From: Elusimicrobiota bacterium
GTDB lineage: Bacteria > CG03 > SLGR01 > PWQF01
Direction: 5' to 3'
DNA: 5,467 bases
Assembly: GCA_003558145.1 (NCBI GenBank)
Contig: PWMP01000189.1
Span: 1-5,467 of the forward strand
The notes under the pieces were generated by a model that saw nothing but the letters and a program-made list of their open reading frames with translations, searched no databases and had not been told where the DNA came from. A program made the translations under genes and the position numbers. Shown here one piece after another: positions 1-5,467 of the stretch. Each line of letters opens with the position of its first letter. Within the stretch, counting starts at the first letter, position 1.

Positions 1-108
1 CCCGTCCAGTGGGTCAACCGCCCGGACCAGAATTTCCGGGGCTTTGCCGGCACCCTGGTGGCCGGAACAATGCGGCCGGGAGACGAGGTCTCCATCCTGC
101 CATCCGGG
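1..108 (+). CDS. cysN: CysN internal fragment (sulfate adenylyltransferase large subunit), partial at both ends
   Basis: Frame 1 of the plus strand reads PVQWVNRPDQNFRGFAGT and continues to a PGDEV...LPSG block. This is the start of the EF-Tu domain-2-like barrel of CysN, where E. coli has PVQYVNRP...FRGYAGTL...VLPSG. CysN is the GTPase subunit of ATP sulfurylase and works with CysD to make adenosine phosphosulfate in sulfate assimilation. Only about 36 residues are present. The match is lost right after LPSG: seven unrelated codons follow, then TGA at 130-132. There is no start codon, RBS or stop belonging to this gene. A hand count gives about 74 of 108 G+C (68%), far above the neighbouring operon. 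The strand is opposite to every other gene here. Family identity is strong; that it is a misjoined piece of DNA and not a resident gene is inferred. Confidence 0.85.
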
Positions 109-110
109 CT
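96..110. other. Probable chimeric junction between cysN fragment and motB-like gene
   Basis: CysN homology on the plus strand holds through base 108, and the OmpA-domain homology of the minus-strand motB-like gene holds down to about base 96 (its GR after PNVSPD). The bases between (CCTGCCATCCGGG) are compatible with both proteins, as expected of a join at a short shared sequence. GC content changes sharply on either side. This could be an assembly error, an amplification chimera or a true rearrangement; the sequence alone cannot tell which. Confidence 0.7.
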
Positions 111-728
111 TACATTTGGAGTGATGGGCTGAAACTCGCCATAACCGGCCAGGGCAAACCTGGGCTCAACTATATCATAGTTTGCGCCAAGGTAGTCCTT
201 AACCGAGACGGCGCGGGCGGTAGAAAGCTCCCAGTTATTCCTGAAAGGGCCCGACATAATCGGCAGGTCGCAGGTATGTCCCTCAATTATAATCCTGTTA
301 GGTACATCCGCCAGGAGAGGACCCAGCATATCAAGGATATCCCTTGCTTCGTTTCTGAGACGGGCTTGCCCCACATTGAAAAGAACGGGTCCGGCAAAAG
401 ACAAATGTATTTCACGGGCATCCACGGTTATATCAGTAACCCTGCGCAGTTCTTCGTGCTCAAGCAGGGCTTTCATAAATTCAAGTTCTTTTATCCTGAG
501 CATTGACGATTCAACCGCTGCCGTGCTGCGCCGACCGCCAAGCTCTTGAGACATCATAAGCATGCTCTTTTCAAACTGCAGGCGGTCACCCCCGTGAATC
601 AGAGTATACAGAATCATAAAGAATATCATAAGGACAAGAATCATTGTAGAATACGGGAGCTTCCAGTTATCCTCGTTGAATGAATTATCCTTATGCTGGT
701 TTCCCATATTCCTGTATTTTCTTGACAT
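96..728 (-). CDS. Second MotB-like protein without the ion-binding Asp (3' end lost at junction)
   Basis: The ATG at 728-726 overlaps the TAA of the upstream motB by one base (TAATG), with an AGGGAG ribosome site five bases upstream. About 211 residues are recognisable. A charged N-terminus is followed by one membrane helix at about residues 24-44 (LPYSTMILVLMIFFMILYTL), a helical linker at about 50-100, and an OmpA/MotB peptidoglycan-binding domain from about 105. That domain has NVGQARL, GHTCDLPI (150-157) and NWELSTARA (165-173), with the ligand-binding Arg172 kept. Aligning the helix ungapped to the upstream MotB puts Thr28 where the proton- or sodium-carrying Asp35 lies, so this protein should not conduct ions itself. 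The usual GHTD is changed to GHTC. The final strand with the ANRRxEI motif is missing because unrelated cysN DNA begins near base 96. The frame stays open to base 3 but with no homology. Likely role: structural partner of MotB in a mixed stator, or a separate cell-wall anchor. Confidence 0.85.
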
Positions 729-1414
729 TAAGACTCCCTGACTATGTTTATCTCTATTCTCCTGTTAGCTGCCCGCCCTTCTTCGCTTTCATTGGAAGCT
801 ACCGGAGCATGCTCGCCGTACGCATTAGCGGACATCCTTTCGGAAGATATCCCCAACTGGCTGAAAAACTCGATTATGCTGAAAGACCGCGCGGCAGCAA
901 GCTCCCAGTTGGATGGAAACCTTTCGGTACTTATCGGTATGCTGTCGGTATGACCGTCCACTACTATACTGTGTTCGGTATCTATAAAACTCTCGGCTAT
1001 ATATCTGAGTATCTCTCTTGACTGGGGAAGCAGCTCGGCCTGACCGGAGCGAAAAAGAACAGGCTCGCGCAGTGTAACCCTGGTTACCCTGGCATAGGTT
1101 TCTACTTTTGTAAATCCGCGAAGTTCATCCCTGGCAAGGGCTTTTTCAAGCGCTTCCAGCTGTCTTATGTCCTCAGCTCGTCGTTCCCTAATCGCAGCCG
1201 CGCTGCCGAACCTCGACTCAAAACTGTCGTATACATCCATCCTGCTTTCAACATCCATTATTTCAACAGCATAAAGAAGCAGGAAGAAAAGCAGCAGATT
1301 TGTACTCATATCGGAAAAAACAGTCAGCCATATCTCACCTTTTTTGGCGCCGTTTCCATCCTGGTAGGCGTCGTAGCTTCTTCTTCTTAAACTGAAGAAG
1401 CGTCCCAGGCCCAT
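728..1414 (-). CDS. motB: MotB, stator peptidoglycan-anchored subunit
   Basis: This 228-residue protein is the inner-membrane stator subunit that anchors MotA to the cell wall and carries the ion pathway. Residues 1-28 are cytoplasmic and basic. One membrane helix at about 29-50 reads WLTVFSDMSTNLLLFFLLLY, and Asp35 is in the position of E. coli MotB Asp32. A helical linker covers about 52-105. The OmpA-like domain runs from about 115 to 224 with FRSGQAEL, GHTDSIPI (154-161), NWELAAAR (169-176) and ANRRIEI (216-222). These match intact MotB; the length is shorter than E. coli MotB (308). The ATG directly follows the motA TAA with no gap, and AAAGGAAGG inside the last motA codons gives a strong ribosome site seven bases upstream. 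The stop overlaps the start of the second motB-like gene. Flagellar MotB, ZorB-type and gliding-motor homologues share this fold, so the family is secure but a flagellar role is not. Confidence 0.93.
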   Translation of the reverse strand: MGLGRFFSLRRRSYDAYQDGNGAKKGEIWLTVFSDMSTNLLLFFLLLYAVEIMDVESRMDVYDSFESRFGSAAAIRERRAEDIRQLEALEKALARDELRGFTKVETYARVTRVTLREPVLFRSGQAELLPQSREILRYIAESFIDTEHSIVVDGHTDSIPISTERFPSNWELAAARSFSIIEFFSQLGISSERMSANAYGEHAPVASNESEEGRAANRRIEINIVRES

Positions 1415-2176
1415 TTACTTTCCTTCCTTTTCCCTCAGCTTAAATGCCAGGTAGGCCTGCAGTTTACGGCTGACTATGTAGGGGACATCCCCCTGTTTGA
1501 TAGAAAGAACCCCTTCGATAATAACTTCTTTTACAAGTATTTCATCCTCGCTGAGAGTTGAAAGTTTTCCGGCAATCGGAAGAAAAAGGAAGTTGGTAAG
1601 AAAAATTCCGTAAAAGGTAGTTGTAATCGCGATTGCCATAGCGGCGCCCATCTCTTCCGGATTACCTATGTCTCTCAGAACCTGGACTATACCAATAAGC
1701 GTTCCGAGAAGTCCGAATATGGGAGCGTAGGTACCCATCTGCCTGAAAACATCGCTTACCATCTGGTGACGGCGTCGGGTAAAAAAAATCTCTTTTTCCA
1801 GGTTGCTTCTTATGACATCATCATCAAGGTTTTCTATGACCATTTCCAGCCCGTCCTCAAGAAAACGGTCATCCACCTCCACACCGCGCAGGCTGTCAAC
1901 ACCGGACCTTTTTGCCTGCTCGGACATATTAACCAGTTTTTCTATTACCTGTTCAGGAGCATAGTGTTTGGGCGGAAAAACTACGTAAAGCAGGGCCGGG
2001 ATCGCTCTCTTGATAAGCTTCCAGTTATAGGTCATAAGCGTAGCGCCGAGAGTTCCCCCTATAACAAGCATAGCCGCCAGAGGATTGTAAAGAAGCGATG
2101 TTATTTCTCCTTGATAGAGAACCCAGTAAACAGCCCCTATACCTATTGTTAAGCCGATTATTGTAAGTAGATCCAT
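1415..2176 (-). CDS. motA: MotA/PomA-family stator channel subunit
   Basis: A 253-residue MotA homologue; five copies around two MotB chains form the ion-driven stator that turns the rotor. Four membrane helices are visible at about 2-21, 28-50, 147-167 and 179-203, with a cytoplasmic loop between helices 2 and 3. The prolines matching E. coli Pro173 and Pro222 are present (Pro152 in APIFG, Pro200 in FLPIAG). TM4 has ITTTFYG, a Thr-rich face like that of the sodium-type PomA, but ion choice cannot be settled from this. In the torque loop AKRSGVDSLRGVE, anchoring on the conserved Gly and Leu makes Lys89 the partner of Arg90 and Arg97 the partner of Glu98, a charge reversal. The ATG at 2176 lies 64 bases after the fliF-fliG fusion stop. 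An AAAGGA sequence sits about 14 bases upstream, which is rather far. It abuts motB and must work with it. Confidence 0.95.
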   Translation of the reverse strand: MDLLTIIGLTIGIGAVYWVLYQGEITSLLYNPLAAMLVIGGTLGATLMTYNWKLIKRAIPALLYVVFPPKHYAPEQVIEKLVNMSEQAKRSGVDSLRGVEVDDRFLEDGLEMVIENLDDDVIRSNLEKEIFFTRRRHQMVSDVFRQMGTYAPIFGLLGTLIGIVQVLRDIGNPEEMGAAMAIAITTTFYGIFLTNFLFLPIAGKLSTLSEDEILVKEVIIEGVLSIKQGDVPYIVSRKLQAYLAFKLREKEGK

Positions 2177-2240
2177 AGTTTTAAATTTTTTCCTTTCTTA
2201 ATACCGGGAAGCCATAGCCTCTTCGAAAAACTTTCCGGGT

Positions 2241-3827
2241 CTACCTGTCCTCTTCTTCCGGCTCAAACGAGCCTTCCCCATCGATAAAATCCTGTTCGGC
2301 ATTTTCACCCGGCCGGACTTCCTGGTCAGCTTTTTCTTCAGTCCATTCCTGTTTACCCTCTGACTTTTCTTCCGGCTGCGGTTTATCATCCGGTCGCTGA
2401 AGCTTAATCTTGTTTTCCCTGGTAAGCACCCTCATAGCCCATATAACTTTCTTTCGGCTTCCCTTAAGGGCGTCCTGCGGTACATCGCCCAGGTAACTGA
2501 GCTCCTGCCTGAGTATTGTTGCCGGGCCTTTGGGGAACTTGCCTATTATCTCATCCTGAGATTCCTCGGTTTCGGTAGACAAGGCCCGTACAAAAACTTC
2601 CTGTGAAATAGCATTCATTATCATCCTGAGGTCGTTTAACTCCAGATGTTTCACATCGTCAAAAGTTATTATAAGCTTTTTAACTTCTGCAGCCAGTTCC
2701 GAATTCTTTTCCTCAAGGTTTGCCAAAAGTTTTTCCTGGGTGTCCTCATCCGCCCCGTCCAGCAGGGACAGAAGATTATCCTTTCCGTCAAAAAGGTATT
2801 CTATTTTTTCTTTTATCTTTCTTTCTACGCTTTTTATCTGCTCGGGATCAAATTCCTGGGTACCTGCCATTGATACCATTACATCAATCCTGACATCCTC
2901 ATCCAAAGCGCTAAGCACTTCGTTTCTTAAAGACGGGCTTACGTAGCTAAGAACCATTTTTACCACCTCGACAGGTTCGCGCCTGAGCAGTAATATAAGA
3001 CTCTTTATATTCTTCTTATTCACAAACGAAAAATGGCCTTCACTATCACCTTCCTCTTTATGTTCCAGCGCGCCGGCAGCACCGCCGCTGTGGGAAATAA
3101 GAAGTTCCTGCTGGGATGGTGAACCGCCCGGAAGATTGCCGAACTGCGTATCAGGACTGCTTCGCAATTTTGCCTCGGCCTGTACTTTTAAAACTTCCAT
3201 AGTCTTTGAGAAACTCTTAAGAAATTTTCTCGCCGGGCCAAAGAGGAATAAGGTCGCAAGGAGAAGCCCTATCAGATAAAAAACATGGGGAAACAGTAAA
3301 TCGGCCCAGTAATCATAGAGCTGCACAAGGGGTACGTGGAAGGTTGTTCTTGAAAATTCCAGGACATCGCCCCTTTCAAAATCAAGTGTCAGCATACTTA
3401 AAACGGTATTACGCGCCCGTTCAATAAGTTCCGGATCAAGTTCATCGCTTACAAGAACCGTGATTATTAACCTGTCTATTACCTCGGCGGTTACGCCTGC
3501 ATTCGCCTGTACCCGGTTATTATCTTCCGGAAACAGATCAGATCTGCTGACCCCGGGGAGAACCTCATCATCCTGACCTAAGCGTATCCTGTCTATATCT
3601 CTTTGCAGGACTCCTTCCGGAAGGTCGGGAAGATCAGTCACGGGAATAACTCTTACCGTTACTATCACCTCCTCGGTGCCGGTAACCTGCCTGATAATAC
3701 GCTCTACCCTGCCTTCAAGGGCTTCTTCAAGAGCTACGCGGTTTTCCATACTAAACGCGGCCGCTTCCGGGGAAGCATACAAATTCAGGACAGCAGTAAA
3801 TAAAAGGACTAAGGTAATTTTCAGCAT
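2241..3827 (-). CDS. FliF(C-terminal)-FliG fusion, rotor ring protein
   Basis: This 528-residue protein joins parts of two flagellar rotor proteins. Residues 1-24 are a signal peptide or anchor (MLKITLVLLFTAVLNLYA). Residues 28-165 match the FliF RBM3/C-terminal periplasmic domain: GRVERIIRQVTGTEEVIVTV, then RLIITVLVSDELDPE and DFERGDVLEFSRTTF, the counterpart of the FliF LD..RGD...S.PF ending. A membrane helix follows at about 180-197 and a low-complexity linker at 205-265. Residues 267-475 match FliG middle and C-terminal domains: MVLSYVSPSLRNEVLSAL, LAAEVKKLIITFDDV, and an 80-residue ungapped alignment to the E. coli FliG C-domain from Leu395. The last ~50 residues are a Glu/Asp-rich tail. 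FliF RBM1/RBM2 and FliG-N, which normally joins the two proteins, are absent. EHPQR is reduced to RREPV (282-286). The start at 3827 is preferred because it opens a signal peptide and has GGGGA nine bases upstream. An in-frame ATG at 3914 overlaps the upstream stop but would add 29 odd residues. Expected role: membrane ring turned by MotAB. Confidence 0.88.
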   Translation of the reverse strand: MLKITLVLLFTAVLNLYASPEAAAFSMENRVALEEALEGRVERIIRQVTGTEEVIVTVRVIPVTDLPDLPEGVLQRDIDRIRLGQDDEVLPGVSRSDLFPEDNNRVQANAGVTAEVIDRLIITVLVSDELDPELIERARNTVLSMLTLDFERGDVLEFSRTTFHVPLVQLYDYWADLLFPHVFYLIGLLLATLFLFGPARKFLKSFSKTMEVLKVQAEAKLRSSPDTQFGNLPGGSPSQQELLISHSGGAAGALEHKEEGDSEGHFSFVNKKNIKSLILLLRREPVEVVKMVLSYVSPSLRNEVLSALDEDVRIDVMVSMAGTQEFDPEQIKSVERKIKEKIEYLFDGKDNLLSLLDGADEDTQEKLLANLEEKNSELAAEVKKLIITFDDVKHLELNDLRMIMNAISQEVFVRALSTETEESQDEIIGKFPKGPATILRQELSYLGDVPQDALKGSRKKVIWAMRVLTRENKIKLQRPDDKPQPEEKSEGKQEWTEEKADQEVRPGENAEQDFIDGEGSFEPEEEDR

Positions 3828-3836
3828 ATTATTTTT

Positions 3837-3841
3837 TCCCC
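3837..3841 (-). promoter_or_regulatory. Ribosome binding site for the fliF-fliG fusion
   Basis: GGGGA on the minus strand, nine bases before the ATG at 3827-3825. It decides the start: the ATG it serves opens a clear signal peptide, whereas the upstream in-frame ATGs at 3914 and 3869 have no comparable site. Confidence 0.6.
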
Positions 3842-3875
3842 GTTTACAAGTTGTTTTATTCAAATTCATATTAGT

Positions 3876-3904
3876 ATAATAATAAATATCCACGACTCTT
3901 TCAA
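3876..3904 (-). promoter_or_regulatory. Candidate sigma70-like promoter upstream of the rotor/stator genes
   Basis: On the minus strand TTGAAA (3904-3899) and TATTAT (3881-3876) are separated by exactly 17 bases, each one mismatch from the consensus. They lie in the most AT-rich stretch of the window, the 83-base gap between the HAMP gene and the fusion gene. Transcription would start near 3869, leaving a leader of about 40 bases with the GGGGA site. This would let the fusion, motA, motB and second motB be expressed apart from the two upstream genes. AT-rich DNA gives such matches by chance, and the sigma factor preference of this organism is unknown. Confidence 0.45.
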
Positions 3905-3910
3905 ACACAA

Positions 3911-4387
3911 TCATGGCGTGATTTTTTCCAAATCGGCCAGCGCGTCGTTCACTTCACCCTCTTTAAGTTTCTTTATTATCGCTTCCAGTTCTTTCCGCCT
4001 GACCAGGCGGTCCTCTTTAAGTTTTTCAACCAGGAGATTAAGCCTGCAGTTCAGTTTATACAGTTCGTCCCCTTCTCTTATAGTTATAGTACTGTCATAA
4101 TCACCGTCTATGATGCGGTCAATCATCATTTCAAGACGGAATATGGGGCCGACAATCTTATGCGATATATATATACCGCCTATTCCGGCTCCGAAAACAA
4201 TAATAATAAACCATACAACCGTTTTTCCCAGCAACGGCATACTGTCCGTAAAATGTTCCAGGTAATATATGGAGCCCACTATAACAAGTGCGGCAATAAT
4301 AACAATCATAGAGAGTCCCAGGGCGTACTTGAACTGAAACTTTTTTGAAACAATATATTTTCTTCTTTTAAAGTTTTTATTTGACAT
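3911..4387 (-). CDS. Small two-helix membrane protein with HAMP domain, no output domain
   Basis: A 158-residue protein. A basic N-terminus (RRKYIVSKKFQFKYA) leads into membrane helix 1 at about 21-42, a periplasmic loop of only about 12-15 residues, membrane helix 2 at about 56-75, and a HAMP domain at about 72-125 with the conserved Pro81 in KIVGPIFRLE and the REGDEL segment at 104-109. A charged coiled-coil-like end (RRKELEAIIKKLKEGE) follows. HAMP domains relay conformational change across the membrane in chemoreceptors and sensor kinases, but here no methyl-accepting, kinase, cyclase or other output domain follows, and the loop is too short to be a ligand sensor. It starts 22 bases after the upstream stop, with only a weak GCGAG-type site. 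Placement just before the fusion gene suggests a membrane partner or regulator of the motor; this is inference. Proteins with the same N-terminal pattern occur as orphan HAMP proteins in other bacteria, so a general role is possible. Confidence 0.85.
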   Translation of the reverse strand: MSNKNFKRRKYIVSKKFQFKYALGLSMIVIIAALVIVGSIYYLEHFTDSMPLLGKTVVWFIIIVFGAGIGGIYISHKIVGPIFRLEMMIDRIIDGDYDSTITIREGDELYKLNCRLNLLVEKLKEDRLVRRKELEAIIKKLKEGEVNDALADLEKITP

Positions 4388-4408
4388 CTTTATCTCGCTT
4401 TTTAAAAC

Positions 4409-5467
4409 TTATTCCAGACCCCGCAGCATCTCAAGTACTCTCTCGTCATTCGGGTCTATCTCCAACACGCGCCGCCATACCCTTTCGGCCTGCGATGTCC
4501 TTCCCAGCATATAGTAAGCCGTACCCAGTCGCCTGAGAGCGTCCAGGTTCTCAGGTTCAAGAGTAAGGACGCGTTCAAACTCTCTTATGGCGTCATCAAA
4601 CCTGCGCTGCCTTATCCTGTTCATACCTTCTTCTATAAACTGTTCGGCAAGGTTCCAGGTCAGGACAATTCCCTCGTCCGCCAGACTTATACCGCTCTCT
4701 CTTTCAATCATGCGTATCATCTCACGCAAACCGGAATCCTCGGTCCGGCTGAACGCGTAAGCAAACTTCATAACAGCTTCCCTAAGGTCCTGACGGGAGT
4801 ACTCGTACGCTCCCGCTATCACGGCCCGCTGGACAAGCTCATCCCCTATATCAGCCGAACTCAGGTGCCTGGAAAGCTTAATAATCTGTTCAAGGAAGCG
4901 ACTTTCATCCTGAGTTATATTTATCTCCGTAACCAGAGCTCTTGAAGCAAACGCCGAAGCCTCGGCAAATCTTCCGTCTCCCAGGGCGCGCACGGCAGCA
5001 TTATAATATTCCCTTGACTCGTAAAGTTCCATCCTGCGGCTGGGTCCGAACCTGTATCCTATGCCGATTTCGTGAGTACCGTAGTGATTCCTCAAACCCG
5101 ACAGAGGATATGAAAAAGAATAATCTATATTTAAATTCTTCCACTCGTGCCCGAAACCCGCAGTAGCGTTAAGATAACTTGAAGAACCCGCGCCGAAACC
5201 CGCTCTCAGGGCAAAGTTCTGGATATATCTTTCGGCTCCGAGAGATACGTCAAATTCGCCGCCGCGAAGATTAAAATCTCCCCCTATCCTGGTAATTATA
5301 TTAGGAGTATAACCAACACCAGCCCTAAGGGTAAGGGGAACGCGGTCAGTGTGTTTAAGGCCCATATCCGGGCTGTTTATGTCCGATACGCTCAGACCGT
5401 ATACAAACCGGTCCCTACCAAGGCGGGCGCCTATGTCAAAAGAAATCCCGGTAGTACCCAAGCCCCC
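4409..5467 (-). CDS. PorV/UPF0164-like outer-membrane barrel protein with C-terminal TPRs (5' partial)
   Basis: The frame is open to the window edge and its beginning lies outside. A TTG at 5461 is an internal Leu in GLGTTGISFDIGA, not a convincing start. The first ~140 visible residues are alternating amphipathic strands typical of a beta-barrel: VPLTLRAGVGYTP, FALRAGFGAGSSSYLN and EIGIGYRFGPS. The GLGTTGISFD-like opening and HTDRVPLTLRAGVGY resemble the PorV/PorQ and UPF0164 outer-membrane families. Residues ~145-260 are helical with a TPR-like pair (EYYNAAVRALGDGRFAEAS). Two clear TPRs close the protein at ~272-305 and ~306-340, with FDDAIREFERVLTLEPEN and YYMLGRTSQAERVWRRVLEI. The barrel would sit in the outer membrane with the TPRs in the periplasm as a docking platform. 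It is 21 bases upstream of the HAMP gene on the same strand, so it may be co-transcribed. PorV in Bacteroidota serves type IX secretion; nothing else here shows such a system. Confidence 0.8.
   Translation of the reverse strand, partial: GGLGTTGISFDIGARLGRDRFVYGLSVSDINSPDMGLKHTDRVPLTLRAGVGYTPNIITRIGGDFNLRGGEFDVSLGAERYIQNFALRAGFGAGSSSYLNATAGFGHEWKNLNIDYSFSYPLSGLRNHYGTHEIGIGYRFGPSRRMELYESREYYNAAVRALGDGRFAEASAFASRALVTEINITQDESRFLEQIIKLSRHLSSADIGDELVQRAVIAGAYEYSRQDLREAVMKFAYAFSRTEDSGLREMIRMIERESGISLADEGIVLTWNLAEQFIEEGMNRIRQRRFDDAIREFERVLTLEPENLDALRRLGTAYYMLGRTSQAERVWRRVLEIDPNDERVLEMLRGLE

Noticed and set aside
3..95. Continuation of the motB-like frame, or a minus-strand frameshift that gives PEILVRAVDPLDG resembling an OmpA-domain end
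   Set aside because: These are the antisense of well-conserved CysN codons. The resemblance to the ANRRVEILV ending is partial and lacks the NRR motif, so a chimera explains the data better than a frameshift.
9..506. Plus-strand open frame of 165 codons opposite the second motB-like gene
   Set aside because: It has no recognisable family and runs antisense to an OmpA domain with clear motifs. The real plus-strand coding signal at the left edge is in a different frame (CysN) and ends at base 108.
728..2176. Zorya (ZorA/ZorB) anti-phage system
   Set aside because: MotA here lacks the long C-terminal extension typical of ZorA, no helicase or nuclease partner gene is visible, and the neighbour is a FliF-FliG rotor, which Zorya does not have.
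2177..2240. Imperfect stem (ACCCGGAAAG ... CTTCCCGGT) in the gap between the fusion gene and motA, considered as a terminator
   Set aside because: Pairing needs a bulge and a mismatch, the loop is long, and no T-run follows on the minus strand. Continued transcription into motA is more likely.
2198..2389. 63-codon Arg/Lys-rich minus-strand open frame over the end of the fusion gene
   Set aside because: It is an out-of-frame reading of the Glu/Lys-rich tail of the fusion protein. The basic composition is what a shifted GAA/GAG-rich stretch gives, and no RBS is evident.
3828..3914. Upstream start of the fusion at 3914, overlapping the HAMP stop (ATGA)
   Set aside because: It would place 29 hydrophilic, Tyr/Asn-rich residues before a normal signal peptide, has no good ribosome site, and lies upstream of the candidate promoter.

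Overview
The window carries one compact run of minus-strand genes from a diderm (Gram-negative-type) bacterium. It reads from about 5467 down to about 96. Diderm ancestry is inferred from a PorV/UPF0164-like outer-membrane barrel protein and two OmpA-type peptidoglycan-binding proteins. Nothing in the sequence fixes the phylum. The style (short overlaps, an outer-membrane barrel fused to TPRs, moderate GC) would suit an uncultivated lineage such as Elusimicrobiota or Omnitrophota, but that is only a guess.

Layout in transcription order: (1) 5467-4409, an outer-membrane beta-barrel protein with C-terminal TPR repeats, 5' end outside the window; (2) 4387-3911, a small two-helix membrane protein with a HAMP domain and no output domain; (3) an AT-rich 83-nt gap with a good sigma70-like promoter; (4) 3827-2241, a one-polypeptide fusion of the FliF C-terminal periplasmic domain and membrane helix to FliG middle and C-terminal domains; (5) 2176-1415, MotA; (6) 1414-728, MotB with the ion-carrying Asp; (7) 728 to about 96, a second MotB-like protein that lacks that Asp. 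MotA, MotB and the second MotB abut or overlap by one base, so they look translationally coupled.

Together genes 4-7 encode a rotor (FliF-FliG) and a stator (MotA plus two MotB types), the core of a flagellar motor. No export apparatus, rod, hook, filament, FliM/FliN switch or chemotaxis gene is visible. The rotor lacks FliF RBM1/RBM2 and FliG-N, has lost the FliM-binding EHPQR motif, and has replaced most torque-helix charges. MotA carries an Arg where Glu98 of E. coli MotA would be, which matches the change in FliG. I infer a flagellum-derived, possibly unidirectional motor that drives something other than a classical flagellum, for example an envelope or gliding machine. This is the most interesting content of the window.

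The first ~108 bases do not belong to this operon. They encode, on the plus strand, an internal piece of CysN (sulfate adenylyltransferase GTPase subunit) at about 68% GC, against about 49% in a nearby 120-base sample. They cut off the 3' end of the second motB-like gene in the middle of its OmpA domain. An assembly or amplification chimera is the most likely explanation.
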